Shown in pieces: positions 45,854 through 55,403 of a stretch of DNA of 64,000 nt. This DNA comes from Alphaproteobacteria bacterium. Lineage in GTDB: Bacteria > Pseudomonadota > Alphaproteobacteria > JANQMY01. A model generated the notes under the pieces. The model was not told where the DNA came from and ran no database searches. It saw only the letters and a program-made list of their open reading frames with translations. The stretch is taken from positions 88,607 through 152,606 of the forward strand of contig JANQPL010000019.1 of the NCBI GenBank assembly GCA_028289425.1, in the 5' to 3' direction. A program made the translations under genes and the position numbers. Each line of letters begins with the position of its first letter. The stretch's first letter is position 1.

Positions 45854-46498
45854 CTAGCCGCCCCCGCCGGCCGCCGGTTCTTTTTCTTCCTTGCCGCCGC
45901 CAAACAATCGAAACAGCCAGGCAAAAACCTTTTTGACGCCGCGCCAGATCTTCGGCAGCAACCAGGCCGCAAAGGCGATAAAGGCGACAATCAGGATGAT
46001 AAAGAGGATCGGATGGTTGAGCGCCGCCCACATGCCGGTAAACACAGCCACATCTTCCGCAATCGACAGGCCGATATTCGAAAACGGTTCAGGCGAGGTG
46101 TTCACCACGATGCGAGAGCCCGCTTTCGTCGCATGCGACACCGCCGACAGGCTGCCGCCAACCAGAAACGCCGCCACTTGAATTGCGGGATCCGTTTCAC
46201 CAACGGCCGCCGCAGCGAGCACGGCACCACCGGGAATTCGAACAAATGTGTGTATGGCGTCCCAGCCCGTGTCGACGCCGGGAACTTTGTCGGCAAAAAA
46301 CTCAACCACATACATGATGCCAGCGGCCACAATCACCACCGGGCTTTGGATGATTTCGAGGTTTGCAGGCAGATCGATCGCGCCGGTCTGTCCCATCAGA
46401 CCCAACGCCAGGATCGCGGCATAGAGATTAATGCCGCTTGCCCAGGACGCACCGAGCATGAGCGCAATGGCGCCGACAACTGCTTGGCCTTCTTCCAT
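45854..46498 (-). CDS. DUF4126 family membrane protein
   Basis: A 214-residue inner-membrane protein with about five hydrophobic segments. The N-terminal segment SWASGINLYAAILALGLMG and the polar motifs SHATKAGSRIVVNTSPEPFSN (in two parts) are typical of DUF4126. The C-terminus is a short basic and acidic tail (GGKEEKEPAAGGGG). Function is unknown for the family. A strong GGAGGG seven bases upstream marks the start. No operon partner is evident: the next gene in the same direction, an alpha/beta hydrolase, ends 103 bases upstream. Confidence 0.88.
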   Translation of the reverse strand: MEEGQAVVGAIALMLGASWASGINLYAAILALGLMGQTGAIDLPANLEIIQSPVVIVAAGIMYVVEFFADKVPGVDTGWDAIHTFVRIPGGAVLAAAAVGETDPAIQVAAFLVGGSLSAVSHATKAGSRIVVNTSPEPFSNIGLSIAEDVAVFTGMWAALNHPILFIILIVAFIAFAAWLLPKIWRGVKKVFAWLFRLFGGGKEEKEPAAGGGG

Positions 46499-46601
46499 CG
46501 CCTTCCCTCCTTCGAAAAATCTCGAACAATCCCCGTTTCACTCCATCATGGGCGAGGGAAACTGAATAGGCAATGAAGGGATTGTGGCGAAAAATGGCCG
46601 A

Positions 46602-47483
46602 TTAGTGACCGTTTTCTGCGTCCCTTGCCGTTAGGAAGGCCTCTATGGCGCTAAAACTCGGTTCCCGCTCCAGCAAAGGCACATGGCCCACTTCGGGTAC
46701 CGTCAGCGATTCCATGTTTGGGTGTGCTGCCGTCATTTTCTGCAAGATTTCGTCGGACAATAAATCGCTCACGCCGCCACGAATGGTCAGGGTGGGGATT
46801 TGCCCAAGGGATTTGAATGCGGGCCACAAATCGCCGACGGCGCCCCCTTTGCGCATCGCATCGCCGATCTTCGGATCGTAAGCCGGCGACGGATTGCCTT
46901 GCGCATCTTCATTGAACGTGCGCCGGGCCATCAGCATCCAATCTTGGTCGGTGAATTTCGGATAGACCCCGTCATTTGCCGATTTGAGCTGGGCGACCGC
47001 TTCCTCCCAAGAGGAAGGCGGCGCCATCTTTCCTACATAACCGGCAATGCGGGCGAGGCCTTTCGGGTCCAATTCGGGTCCAATGTCATTCAGAATCGCC
47101 CCGGCGATGGCCCCAGGGCGCGTCGGCCCCAAGGCCATCGTCAGAACGCCGCCCAAGGACGTGCCGATGAATACCGCTTTGTGCACATTCGCTGCGGCCA
47201 TCATTGCCAAGATATCCGCTACATAAACATTCGGCTGATAATTGGACATATCTTGATCATACTGACTGTCACCGCGTCCGCGCAGTTCGAAACAGATAAC
47301 GCGCCGCGTGGACATAAGTTTTTCCGCCAACGCTTCAAAGTCGCGCGCATTTCGCGTCAGACCCGGCAGGCAGATCACCGGCAATGTTTGCGCCAACCGA
47401 TCGCCGTAATCTCTGTAATGAAGTTTCAAACCGTCTGGGCTTGTAAAGAACTCGTCCTGATAAGTCTTTGCCGACACATCCAT
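46602..47483 (-). CDS. Alpha/beta hydrolase
   Basis: A 293-residue hydrolase with an intact triad layout: CLPGLTRNARDF (oxyanion region), nucleophile Ser in FIGTSLGGVLTM, acid in RGGVSDLLSDE, and histidine in PEVGHVPLL. The family includes esterases, epoxide and haloalkane-type hydrolases; substrate is not predictable. GAGGATGTCA just upstream of the ATG supports the start. It lies 20 bases downstream of the RND permease gene, so it is likely co-transcribed with the efflux pump, which hints at a role in detoxifying the same compound. Confidence 0.9.
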   Translation of the reverse strand: MDVSAKTYQDEFFTSPDGLKLHYRDYGDRLAQTLPVICLPGLTRNARDFEALAEKLMSTRRVICFELRGRGDSQYDQDMSNYQPNVYVADILAMMAAANVHKAVFIGTSLGGVLTMALGPTRPGAIAGAILNDIGPELDPKGLARIAGYVGKMAPPSSWEEAVAQLKSANDGVYPKFTDQDWMLMARRTFNEDAQGNPSPAYDPKIGDAMRKGGAVGDLWPAFKSLGQIPTLTIRGGVSDLLSDEILQKMTAAHPNMESLTVPEVGHVPLLEREPSFSAIEAFLTARDAENGH

Positions 47484-47503
47484 ATTGACATCCTCATTGT
47501 GTG

Positions 47504-50500
47504 TTATTCGCCGGGCGCGATGGTGGGGGCGGCTTTTTGTTCAATCGCGTCGAGTTCGCGTGCAACCGCCATAGGCGATTTTGTGTAACGAGCAAGAAGG
47601 CTGTAAAAAACCGGCACCACAAACAGCGTAAAGAACGTGGCGAAGGCAACGCCAAAAAAGATCACAATACCAATGGTGTGCCGGCTCGCGGAACCGGCAC
47701 CCGACGCCAGCACCAACGGCATGGCCCCTACGGCCGTCGACAGGCCGGTCATGATAATCGGACGCAACCGCGTCTCGGCGGCGCGCATGAGCGCGTCGTA
47801 GAGTTCGTAGCCTTCATCGCGCAATTGATTTGCAAATTCGATGATCAGGATTCCGTTCTTGGCCGATAGGCCAATGAGGATGACGATACCAATCTGGCTA
47901 TAGATGTTGAGGGAGTTCCCCGTAAGATAAAGCCCTAAGAGCGCACCAGCCACGCCGATGGGCACCGTCAGCATAATGACGAAAGGATGAATGAAACTTT
48001 CGAACTGGGCGGAGAGGACCAAAAACACGATGACAAGCGCCAGGCCGAACGTGAAAAAGATTGCAGCGCCGGAGGTTTTGAACGTGCGCGACTCGCCTTG
48101 GTAATCGATAGAGGCGGAATTTGGCAGGGAATCCTTCGCAACCTGCTCCAAAAACGCGAGGGCGTCTCCCAATTCGAATCCAGGGGCCAACGAGGCGCTA
48201 ATCGTCACGGCGCGCATGCGATTGAAGCGGCGCAAATCGCTTGCGCCTGCGCGATCATCCAGTTTCACCAGATTCGCAAGCGGGATCAGCTCGCCAGTCC
48301 GTTCCGAACGCACATAAATGTTCGTCAGATCGTTTGGCTGCTGGCGGTCTTCGCGGCGCACCTGAAGGATCACATCATATTCTTCGCCCCGGTCCTGATA
48401 GGTGGTTACCCGCTGAGACCCGAGCATCGTGCTGAGCGTTTTGCCAATCGTCTCGATGGATACGCCCAAATCCGAGGCCCGCGTGCGGTCAATCTCCACC
48501 TTGATCTGGGGCGTCTTCTCTTCCAGGTCCGCATCCAAACCGATAAATCCCGGATGTTCGGAAGCACGCTCAAGCACGATATCGCGCCACTGAGCCAGTT
48601 CCTCATATGAACCGCCCCCGATAACGAATTGAACGGGCCGGCTCGACTGACCACGACGCCCAAAACTGGAGCTCATGCTGGCGAACATACGAACGCCGGG
48701 GAGAGCTGCAAATTTTTGGTTGAGTTCATTGATGAGTTCGAACGCCGTCCGATCCCGATTGTCCCAGTGATCGAGATTAATGATGACGAAACCCGTACTG
48801 TAATCTTCCGTCACGGAAAACGAACCGGGCACACGGGCCAGCGCCCGCTGTATCTCACCACTTTCCGTGTACGGCACCAATATCTGTTCGATCTTGTTCA
48901 TCTGCTCGACCGAATAGTCGAAGCTCGCACCCGGTGGACCCGACATGTAAGCGAAGAAGGATCCGCGATCTTCGCGCGGCGCAAGTTCGGACGGTAAAGA
49001 CTGAAACAGAACAACGCTAAGGGCGATCGTGGCAATGACCGTGGCGAGTGAAACAACGGGCGCATCAACAAGCCGCTTCAACGCGGAAATGTAGATTGTC
49101 TGCGCTCTCTTGAAGAACCGGTCGGTTGCTTGCGACAAGCGTCCTTTATCATGATCCCGGCGCAACAGTTTGGAACACATCATGGGGGTCAGGCTGAGCG
49201 CGACCAAGCTTGAGAACATGACGGCCGCCGTCACGGCCACCGCCAATTCGGAAAACAAGCGGCCGATGTCTCCCGGCAAAAACATGATCGGCACGAAGAC
49301 AGAGATGATGACGGCCGTTGTCGCGACAACGGCAAACCCGACTTGCCGCGCGCCCCTAAATGCCGCGGCCAACGGCGCCTCTCCGGCATCGATACGCCGC
49401 TGCACATTTTCGAGCACGACGATCGAGTCATCTACGACCAGCCCGATAGACAGCACCAACGCCAAAAGGGTTAGCAGGTTGATCGACAGGCCTAGTGCCG
49501 CCAAGACACTGAACGTCGCGATCAAGCATACGGGTACGGTCACCGCCGGGATCAGCGCGGCGCGAATGTTGCCCAAGAAAAGATAGATGACCAGGATCAC
49601 CAAGCTCATGGCAATGGAGAGCGTGATGTAAACTTCTTCGACCGCCTCTTCAATAAACAGAGATGAATCGTAACTTTGAAGGAGCCGCGTGCCGTCAGGC
49701 AAGATCTGCTGAATGCGCGCCATCTCGGCTTTGACCGCGCGCGCCGTCGACAACGTATTCGCCCGCGACTGCTTGACGATGCCTAAGCCCACTTGCGGCA
49801 CGCGGTTGCCGCGGAAGAAATATCTTTCATCCTCGGTTCCGATGCGCACATCGGCCACCTCGCCCAAGCGAATGATGTGTCCGTCAGCGCCCCGGGCTAG
49901 GGGCAAGCTCGCGAAATCGTCGCGGGTCTGATAGCCACGTTCAAGGCGCACGGTGAAGTCGCGCTCCGTCGATTCGATCGACCCGGCCGGAAGCTCCACA
50001 TTTTCCCGACGCAATGCATCTTCTATATCGGCAACCGTCAGCCCTCGCGCCGCCATCGCCTTCCGGTCGAGCCAAATCCGCATGGCATAGCGAAGTCCGC
50101 CACCGCCGAAGCGCACCCGCGCCACCCCTTCGATTACGGAAAGCCTATCGACCACGAAACGCTCGGCAAAATCGCCAAGCTCCACATTCGTCATCGTGTC
50201 GGATACGAGATTGAGCCACATGATGGCATTGCTGTCCGCATCGAACTTGCTGACCTCGGGCAAATCCGCATCGTCCGGCAATTGTTCTGTAATACGGGCG
50301 ACGGCACTGCGCACATCGTTGGCCGCCGCCTCAATGTCACGATCCAAGTGGAACTGGATCACCACATCCGACCGGCCGTCCCGGCTGGTAGACGAAATTG
50401 TGTCCACCCCTTCTAACCCACTGATCGAATCCTCGACCATTTGGGTAATACGGGTTTCCACAACATTGGACGAGGCGCCACGATAGATCGTCTCGACCGA

Positions 50501-50635
50501 CACAATCGGGGGATCCACATCCGGAAGTTCGCGCAGGGGAAGCTGGAAAAACGACAACACGCCGAACGCCACCAACAACAGGCTGATCACAGTGGCGAAG
50601 ACAGGCCGCCGAACCGATGTATCTGAGAGAATCAT
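47504..50635 (-). CDS. RND efflux transporter permease
   Basis: A 1043-residue inner-membrane pump of the AcrB/MexF (HAE1-like) class. Twelve membrane segments in two halves are visible; the first begins at residue 11 after SDTSVRRPVFATVI. The proton-relay pair lies in IGLVVDDSIVVLENVQ of segment 4, and the second half has PIGVAGALLGLYLTG and GLSAKNGILIIEFANQL. The start overlaps the stop of the adaptor gene by four bases, indicating translational coupling. No outer-membrane channel gene follows, so TolC-like partners must lie elsewhere. Substrates unknown. Confidence 0.95.
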   Translation of the reverse strand: MILSDTSVRRPVFATVISLLLVAFGVLSFFQLPLRELPDVDPPIVSVETIYRGASSNVVETRITQMVEDSISGLEGVDTISSTSRDGRSDVVIQFHLDRDIEAAANDVRSAVARITEQLPDDADLPEVSKFDADSNAIMWLNLVSDTMTNVELGDFAERFVVDRLSVIEGVARVRFGGGGLRYAMRIWLDRKAMAARGLTVADIEDALRRENVELPAGSIESTERDFTVRLERGYQTRDDFASLPLARGADGHIIRLGEVADVRIGTEDERYFFRGNRVPQVGLGIVKQSRANTLSTARAVKAEMARIQQILPDGTRLLQSYDSSLFIEEAVEEVYITLSIAMSLVILVIYLFLGNIRAALIPAVTVPVCLIATFSVLAALGLSINLLTLLALVLSIGLVVDDSIVVLENVQRRIDAGEAPLAAAFRGARQVGFAVVATTAVIISVFVPIMFLPGDIGRLFSELAVAVTAAVMFSSLVALSLTPMMCSKLLRRDHDKGRLSQATDRFFKRAQTIYISALKRLVDAPVVSLATVIATIALSVVLFQSLPSELAPREDRGSFFAYMSGPPGASFDYSVEQMNKIEQILVPYTESGEIQRALARVPGSFSVTEDYSTGFVIINLDHWDNRDRTAFELINELNQKFAALPGVRMFASMSSSFGRRGQSSRPVQFVIGGGSYEELAQWRDIVLERASEHPGFIGLDADLEEKTPQIKVEIDRTRASDLGVSIETIGKTLSTMLGSQRVTTYQDRGEEYDVILQVRREDRQQPNDLTNIYVRSERTGELIPLANLVKLDDRAGASDLRRFNRMRAVTISASLAPGFELGDALAFLEQVAKDSLPNSASIDYQGESRTFKTSGAAIFFTFGLALVIVFLVLSAQFESFIHPFVIMLTVPIGVAGALLGLYLTGNSLNIYSQIGIVILIGLSAKNGILIIEFANQLRDEGYELYDALMRAAETRLRPIIMTGLSTAVGAMPLVLASGAGSASRHTIGIVIFFGVAFATFFTLFVVPVFYSLLARYTKSPMAVARELDAIEQKAAPTIAPGE

Positions 50636-51771
50636 AACGCGCCCGAGGCCCCGCTTGCTTCCGTGGCAGATTCATTGCCGCGGGTGTCGTCATCTTGGAC
50701 GTCTACGGTCAGGCCGTCGCTGACCCGATGGGTACCAAGCGTGACGATGACTTCACCCGGCTCGACCCCCTTCATGACCTCCACCATGCCGGGCCTGCGT
50801 CGCCCGATCTCGATCTCGCGTCGTTCCACGGTGCTGTCCTCCGCCACCACATAGACGTATTTGCGGTCGAGGATGGGAACAATAGACTGTTCGGGTACGG
50901 ACAATGAAGTACGAATGTTGCTCCGAAGGTCGATGGTCAGCAACATGCCGGGCAGCAACAGACCCTCTTCGTTTGAAATCTCGGCGCGTACCATCACCGA
51001 ACGCGTGACAGGATCGACGCGCGTGTCTATGGCCGCCACGACCCCTTCAAACGTTCTTTCTTGATAGGCGGCACTTTCGGCTTCAATCGTTTGGCCCACC
51101 TTCAGGGCGGACAAGAAGGTTTCGGGGATCGAAAAATCCGCCTTGACGATCGAGATGTCGGCCAGTGTGGTAATCCTGTCGCCGGGCTGGACCAGCGTGC
51201 CGGGACTGATGAGGCGCAACCCCAGCACACCGTCGAAAGGGGCTAGTATCAACTTGTCCGCAAGCCGCGCCTTGAGAGCGTTCACCCGGGCGGCGGCCGC
51301 ATCTCGATCGGCCAGCAGGGGCGTGAGCGTGGCTGTCGCGGCAGTTCCACGGTCCACCAGACTTTCGCCCAGTGCCAATTCCTTTTCCGCGCCTTGAAGT
51401 TCAGCATAGGCTTCATCCAATTCCGCCGCTTCAATGCCTGCGGTGAGCTCGGCCAGAATGTCGCCTTCCTTAACGCGCGCGCCGTCTTGAAAGTGAATCT
51501 TACGGACGATTTCAGTGGTTTTTGCAGTGACCGTAACGGACTCGTTTGCTTGTGCAGTACCGATCGCTTCCAACACATCCGCGAACTGAGCTTCCGACAC
51601 GCGAGCCACTTCTACCGGGACGGTTCGCGACCGCATCCCCCCACCTGGCGTGTCACCATTCGCCCAGAAATAAGCGCCGGCGCCAATAGCTGCTAATCCG
51701 ACGGCGACGATCGCAAGCCGAATTAAGTTTTGACTTCCCCCTGTCGTTTTATCCGTCGTCTGATGTGTCAT
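50632..51771 (-). CDS. RND efflux periplasmic adaptor subunit
   Basis: A 379-residue membrane-fusion protein. An N-terminal membrane anchor (about 14-35, AIVAVGLAAIGAGAYFWA) is followed by a lipoyl half (VTAKTTEIVRKIHFQDGARV), a helical hairpin (about 115-165) and the second lipoyl half (ILAPFDGVLGLRLISPGTLV), then beta-barrel and MP domains. It links the inner-membrane pump to the outer-membrane channel. It is the first gene of the leftward operon adaptor-permease-hydrolase. The ATG is close to the SapC gene stop, on the same strand. Confidence 0.94.
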   Translation of the reverse strand: MTHQTTDKTTGGSQNLIRLAIVAVGLAAIGAGAYFWANGDTPGGGMRSRTVPVEVARVSEAQFADVLEAIGTAQANESVTVTAKTTEIVRKIHFQDGARVKEGDILAELTAGIEAAELDEAYAELQGAEKELALGESLVDRGTAATATLTPLLADRDAAAARVNALKARLADKLILAPFDGVLGLRLISPGTLVQPGDRITTLADISIVKADFSIPETFLSALKVGQTIEAESAAYQERTFEGVVAAIDTRVDPVTRSVMVRAEISNEEGLLLPGMLLTIDLRSNIRTSLSVPEQSIVPILDRKYVYVVAEDSTVERREIEIGRRRPGMVEVMKGVEPGEVIVTLGTHRVSDGLTVDVQDDDTRGNESATEASGASGAL

Positions 51772-51785
51772 ACGGCTCGAAGTAC

Positions 51786-52547
51786 TTAGCTTCTTATACC
51801 CGCGTATCGCTCATAAACTCGTGAGAAGTTGATAAGCGATGCCAGATGTCCGCAGATCGGTCGCAAATAGCCACGTTTCCGAATCTCGGCATGTACTGCG
51901 TCTGAGAGCGCGTTGAATTTGTCTTCGTCAATGGCCACAAAGTTCGCAATCGGATGAGTTTGTTGATCAGGCGTGGTGTATTCCGCGTGACGTTCCGTCA
52001 GCAGGTCGTTTTCCTGAAGAAATTTTACGAAGCTCTGGGTTGCCACGTGCTGCTGATGAAAGTTTTTGCAAAATTCCAGGGCGCGGTTTGTAAAATTCGT
52101 TGGGTTACCGTTCAAGAACAGAGGCTGTTCGGCGTGTTCCGCCACGACCTGGGTATCCCCCATGTCGATGCTCAACGCGAATTCGTCGCTGTTTTGACTC
52201 GCCTGCATAAAAATAAATGGATAGCGGCGCACATATTCGGGAATGTAGTGGTCGGTCAGCCACTGACCTTTCTTGTTGATGAACTGATTGCCTTTGTTTC
52301 CCAAGCCAAATACCGCGATTGGCACAACTTCCTCGCCGCTTGAAAAGATGACGGGGTAGTGTTTTCCGGCAAGCTCAAACTCCGCCCCGTTGACAGCCAC
52401 AAAGTTTGCGTCTTTCGCGAATTGATAGGTGCGCTTCGACCCGTTGATACCCAAGTTTCCGTGAGCCTCGGGGCGCAAGACCTGGGGGTTCTTGTAAAAC
52501 GGTGGTCCAGCAACGGATGTTTGATTTGACGATTGTTCTTCTGCCAC
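51786..52547 (-). CDS. SapC family protein
   Basis: A 253-residue protein of the SapC family (FAKDANFVAVNGAEFELAGK, then FGLGNKGNQFINKKGQW, YVRRYPFIF). The name comes from an S-layer-associated Campylobacter protein, but in alphaproteobacteria the function is unknown, often near TonB receptors. The start is GTG: no ATG exists near the N-terminus, and AAAGG lies a little far upstream, so initiation may be weak. It precedes the RND adaptor gene by 14 bases on the same strand, yet a functional link is not evident. Confidence 0.85.
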   Translation of the reverse strand: MAEEQSSNQTSVAGPPFYKNPQVLRPEAHGNLGINGSKRTYQFAKDANFVAVNGAEFELAGKHYPVIFSSGEEVVPIAVFGLGNKGNQFINKKGQWLTDHYIPEYVRRYPFIFMQASQNSDEFALSIDMGDTQVVAEHAEQPLFLNGNPTNFTNRALEFCKNFHQQHVATQSFVKFLQENDLLTERHAEYTTPDQQTHPIANFVAIDEDKFNALSDAVHAEIRKRGYLRPICGHLASLINFSRVYERYAGIRS

Positions 52548-52628
52548 GAGAGCTCTGACCTTTCCGGTTTCAATCTATTTGAATGAGGCGTTTTTATCAG
52601 TACTGAGTAAGGTTTCAAATTGGTCAAA

Positions 52629-53300
52629 TTACGGTGACTGGTCCACTAAAGCATCAATTCGAGCTAGCGCTGCCCGCACCCCAAGTATGGGACTCGACAA
52701 TAGGGGCACTTGGAGCCCATTGCAGAGGTCTGCAGCCGCTGCCATGGAGGCTTGGGCCAGCACCACCACGTTATGGTGTGCACCATGTTTCTGCACATGC
52801 TGAGCAATGCAATGCGCATAGCGTTCCAAGTCCCCGTCTTCGAAGAATGCCCAAGCCTCCTCGATAAGCAGCGTTTCGATGGACGCCCGCCTTGACGCCT
52901 CTTTGGCCACTTGCCTTAGAAGATCGGTTGTCGGTGCGATGGTCGATTTGACGCAGGCCGCTACAAGGATGTTGGGGCCGGCCCGCACCGCCGCTTCCGC
53001 CATAGGGCGGTCAATGCGCATGACAGGCACGGTAAGAACTTGTCCCACCGCCTCCGCGGCCTCGCCCAACGTGGAACATGTGCAGACGATCAAGGCGGCT
53101 CCTTGGTCTCGGAGCGCCTCTATTTCACCTTGGAGCTTTTTGGACAACGCCTCAGTTACGCCCCCGGCGGTCATTGCTTCGGCCAGCAACGCTTCATTGT
53201 TTCGGTGCGCAATCGGGATTTGCGGCGCGAGATCCGCCACGATTGACGCAAAAAGAGCCTCGTTCGAGGGTGCCGTGTGAAGGAAAGCAAGGTGCGGCAT
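52629..53300 (-). CDS. Aspartate/glutamate racemase-fold protein with one catalytic Cys
   Basis: A 223-residue Asp/Glu/hydantoin racemase superfamily protein. The first cysteine motif is IVCTCSTLGEAAE; at the second motif, where racemases have a Cys-Thr, the sequence is VVLAQASMAAAADL, so the second Cys is absent. VAACVKSTIAPTTDLL forms the middle strand and loop. It may act as a decarboxylase, isomerase or hydrolase rather than a true two-base racemase. The ATG at 53300 is preferred, since the 19 residues before it in the longer frame are unlike the family. It is divergent from gcdH. Confidence 0.8.
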   Translation of the reverse strand: MPHLAFLHTAPSNEALFASIVADLAPQIPIAHRNNEALLAEAMTAGGVTEALSKKLQGEIEALRDQGAALIVCTCSTLGEAAEAVGQVLTVPVMRIDRPMAEAAVRAGPNILVAACVKSTIAPTTDLLRQVAKEASRRASIETLLIEEAWAFFEDGDLERYAHCIAQHVQKHGAHHNVVVLAQASMAAAADLCNGLQVPLLSSPILGVRAALARIDALVDQSP

Positions 53301-53393
53301 GACGTTTGAGTTTAGCACGGCATGACATTGCAAATTTGAACTATTAAAGTGCAGCAACCTTGCCGAACTCCGAAGCGTTAATGAGAGGATCCA

Positions 53394-54626
53394 ATGTCGG
53401 TTACCGCAACCCCGGCTGAAACATCAGCGCCGTATCAAGACAAGATCAAATCTGCGGCATTCCGGTGGGAAGACCCGCTGGGTATGGAAGGTCAGCTCAC
53501 CGAAGAAGAGCGCCTGGTCCGGGACAGCGCCCGCGGCTACGCCCAGGAAAAGCTGATGACCCGCGTTCTGGAAGCCAACCGGCAAGAAAAGTTCCATACG
53601 GAAATCATGAAAGAAATGGGTGAGATGGGTCTGCTGGGCGTGACCATCCCCGAGGCTTATGGCGGCGCCGGGCTGGGGCATGTGAGTTACGGCTTGGCGG
53701 CGCGCGAGATCGAACGGGTGGATTCCGGATACCGATCAGCCATGAGCGTGCAAAGCAGCCTGGTCATGCACCCGATCTACGCCTACGGCAACGAAGAGCA
53801 GCGGCGCAAATACCTGCCCAAACTCGCCAGCGGCGAGTTTGTTGGATGTTTCGGATTGACCGAACCGGATCATGGGTCGGACCCGGGCGGCATGAAAACC
53901 CGCGCCAAAGAGGTCGACGGGGGCTATCGGCTTAGCGGCGCGAAAATGTGGATCACCAACGCCCCCATCGCGGACATTGCCGTGGTCTGGGCCAAGACGG
54001 AAGATGGCGTCATCCGCGGTTTTGTTGTGGAGCGCGGGATGGAGGGGTTTTCCACACCTAAAATCGAAGGAAAGTTTTCGCTGCGCGCCTCCATCACCGG
54101 CGAAATCGTTTTGGACAATGTGTTCGTGCCTGCGGAGAACCTACTGCCTCACGCGGAAGGCTTATCCGGACCCTTTGGCTGCCTCAACAAAGCGCGCTAT
54201 GGAATCAGCTGGGGCGCCATGGGTGCCGCAGAGTTCTGCTGGCACCAAGCACGGACATATGTGCTGGAACGCAACCAGTTCGGCCGTCCATTAGCGGCGA
54301 ACCAGCTCATCCAAAAGAAACTTGCCGACATGCAGACCGAAGTCACCCTGGGTCTTCTGGGCGCCTTGCAGCTGGGTCGGCAAATCGATGCAGGCGAAGC
54401 GGCGGCCCCAGCCATATCGCTCATGAAGCGGAACAATTGCGGTAAGGCGCTGGACATTGCCCGCATGGCGCGGGACATGCACGGCGGCAACGGCATTTCT
54501 GATGAATATCACGTCATCCGCCACGTGATGAATTTGGAAACCGTCAATACCTATGAGGGGACCCATGACGTGCACGCCCTGATCCTCGGCCGTGCACAGA
54601 CGGGCATACAGGCGTTTACGAGCTAA
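53394..54626 (+). CDS. gcdH: Glutaryl-CoA dehydrogenase
   Basis: A 410-residue acyl-CoA dehydrogenase that oxidises and decarboxylates glutaryl-CoA to crotonyl-CoA, in lysine and tryptophan breakdown. Hallmarks seen: [33 protein letters not shown] for [34 protein letters not shown], and the catalytic Glu in [17 protein letters not shown]. Agreement with known GcdH proteins is strong along the whole length. It is followed directly by a crotonase-family gene, which could act on the crotonyl-CoA product. No regulator is adjacent. Confidence 0.95.
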   Translation: MSVTATPAETSAPYQDKIKSAAFRWEDPLGMEGQLTEEERLVRDSARGYAQEKLMTRVLEANRQEKFHTEIMKEMGEMGLLGVTIPEAYGGAGLGHVSYGLAAREIERVDSGYRSAMSVQSSLVMHPIYAYGNEEQRRKYLPKLASGEFVGCFGLTEPDHGSDPGGMKTRAKEVDGGYRLSGAKMWITNAPIADIAVVWAKTEDGVIRGFVVERGMEGFSTPKIEGKFSLRASITGEIVLDNVFVPAENLLPHAEGLSGPFGCLNKARYGISWGAMGAAEFCWHQARTYVLERNQFGRPLAANQLIQKKLADMQTEVTLGLLGALQLGRQIDAGEAAAPAISLMKRNNCGKALDIARMARDMHGGNGISDEYHVIRHVMNLETVNTYEGTHDVHALILGRAQTGIQAFTS

Positions 54627-54635
54627 GTGGTCTCT

Positions 54636-55403
54636 ATGGCAGACATCAGATTGGAAAAAGACGGTGCGATTGCTGAGCTGATCCTCAATCGCCCTGACAA
54701 GAAAAATGCGCTCAACCGCACTATGTGGGAAGGTATTCCCGAGCTTATGGCCGAGGCGGACAAAGACCGCGCGATCAAAGTAGTCGTGGTGCATGGTGGG
54801 ACGGCCGGCGCCTTTGCGGCGGGTGCGGACATTTCCGAGTTTGGGGCCAATGGCGGCGGCGCCGGCTACCGGGACACCGTATTCGCCGCCATGCATTCGA
54901 TCGGAGACTTTCCCAAACCTGTGATCGCGATGATTTCGGGTCCCTGCATCGGGGGCGGCTGCGGCATTGCCCTTGCCTGTGATTTTCGTTTCGCCGACGA
55001 AACCGCAAAGTTCGGGATTACGCCGGCAAAGCTTGGCATTGCTTATGGCCTTTACGATACAAAGCGCGTCATCGAAGCCGTTGGGGCCGCCAACGCCAAA
55101 GACATTCTGTTCACCGGTCGGATTTTCGGCGCGGAGGAAGCGCAGGGCATGAACCTGGTGGACCGTTTGGTTCCGAGCGGTGATCTTAAGCAGACCACCT
55201 GGGACTACGCACATTTGATTTGTGCCAATTCGCAGTATTCCGTCCGCGCCTCAAAAAAGACCATTCAGATGATCCTAGACGGCGCAACGGATGACACGCC
55301 GGAAACGTCGGCTCAGTTCGCTGACGCTTTTTTGGGCGAGGATTTTCGGGAAGGCACCAAGGCCTTTCTTGAAAAGCGGAAGCCGCAGTTCAAGTTTTCC
55401 TAG
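54636..55403 (+). CDS. Enoyl-CoA hydratase/isomerase family protein
   Basis: A 255-residue crotonase-fold protein. Oxyanion segments FAAGADISEF and GPCIGGGCGIALACD are intact. At the acid positions, FGITPAKLGIAYG has no Glu and AKDILFTGR has Asp in place of the second Glu, so classical hydration of crotonyl-CoA is not assured. The ATG is used; a GTG three codons earlier directly after the gcdH stop is an alternative and there is no clear Shine-Dalgarno site, so translation may depend on gcdH. Its last codon overlaps the convergent dienelactone hydrolase gene by four bases. Confidence 0.88.
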   Translation: MADIRLEKDGAIAELILNRPDKKNALNRTMWEGIPELMAEADKDRAIKVVVVHGGTAGAFAAGADISEFGANGGGAGYRDTVFAAMHSIGDFPKPVIAMISGPCIGGGCGIALACDFRFADETAKFGITPAKLGIAYGLYDTKRVIEAVGAANAKDILFTGRIFGAEEAQGMNLVDRLVPSGDLKQTTWDYAHLICANSQYSVRASKKTIQMILDGATDDTPETSAQFADAFLGEDFREGTKAFLEKRKPQFKFS

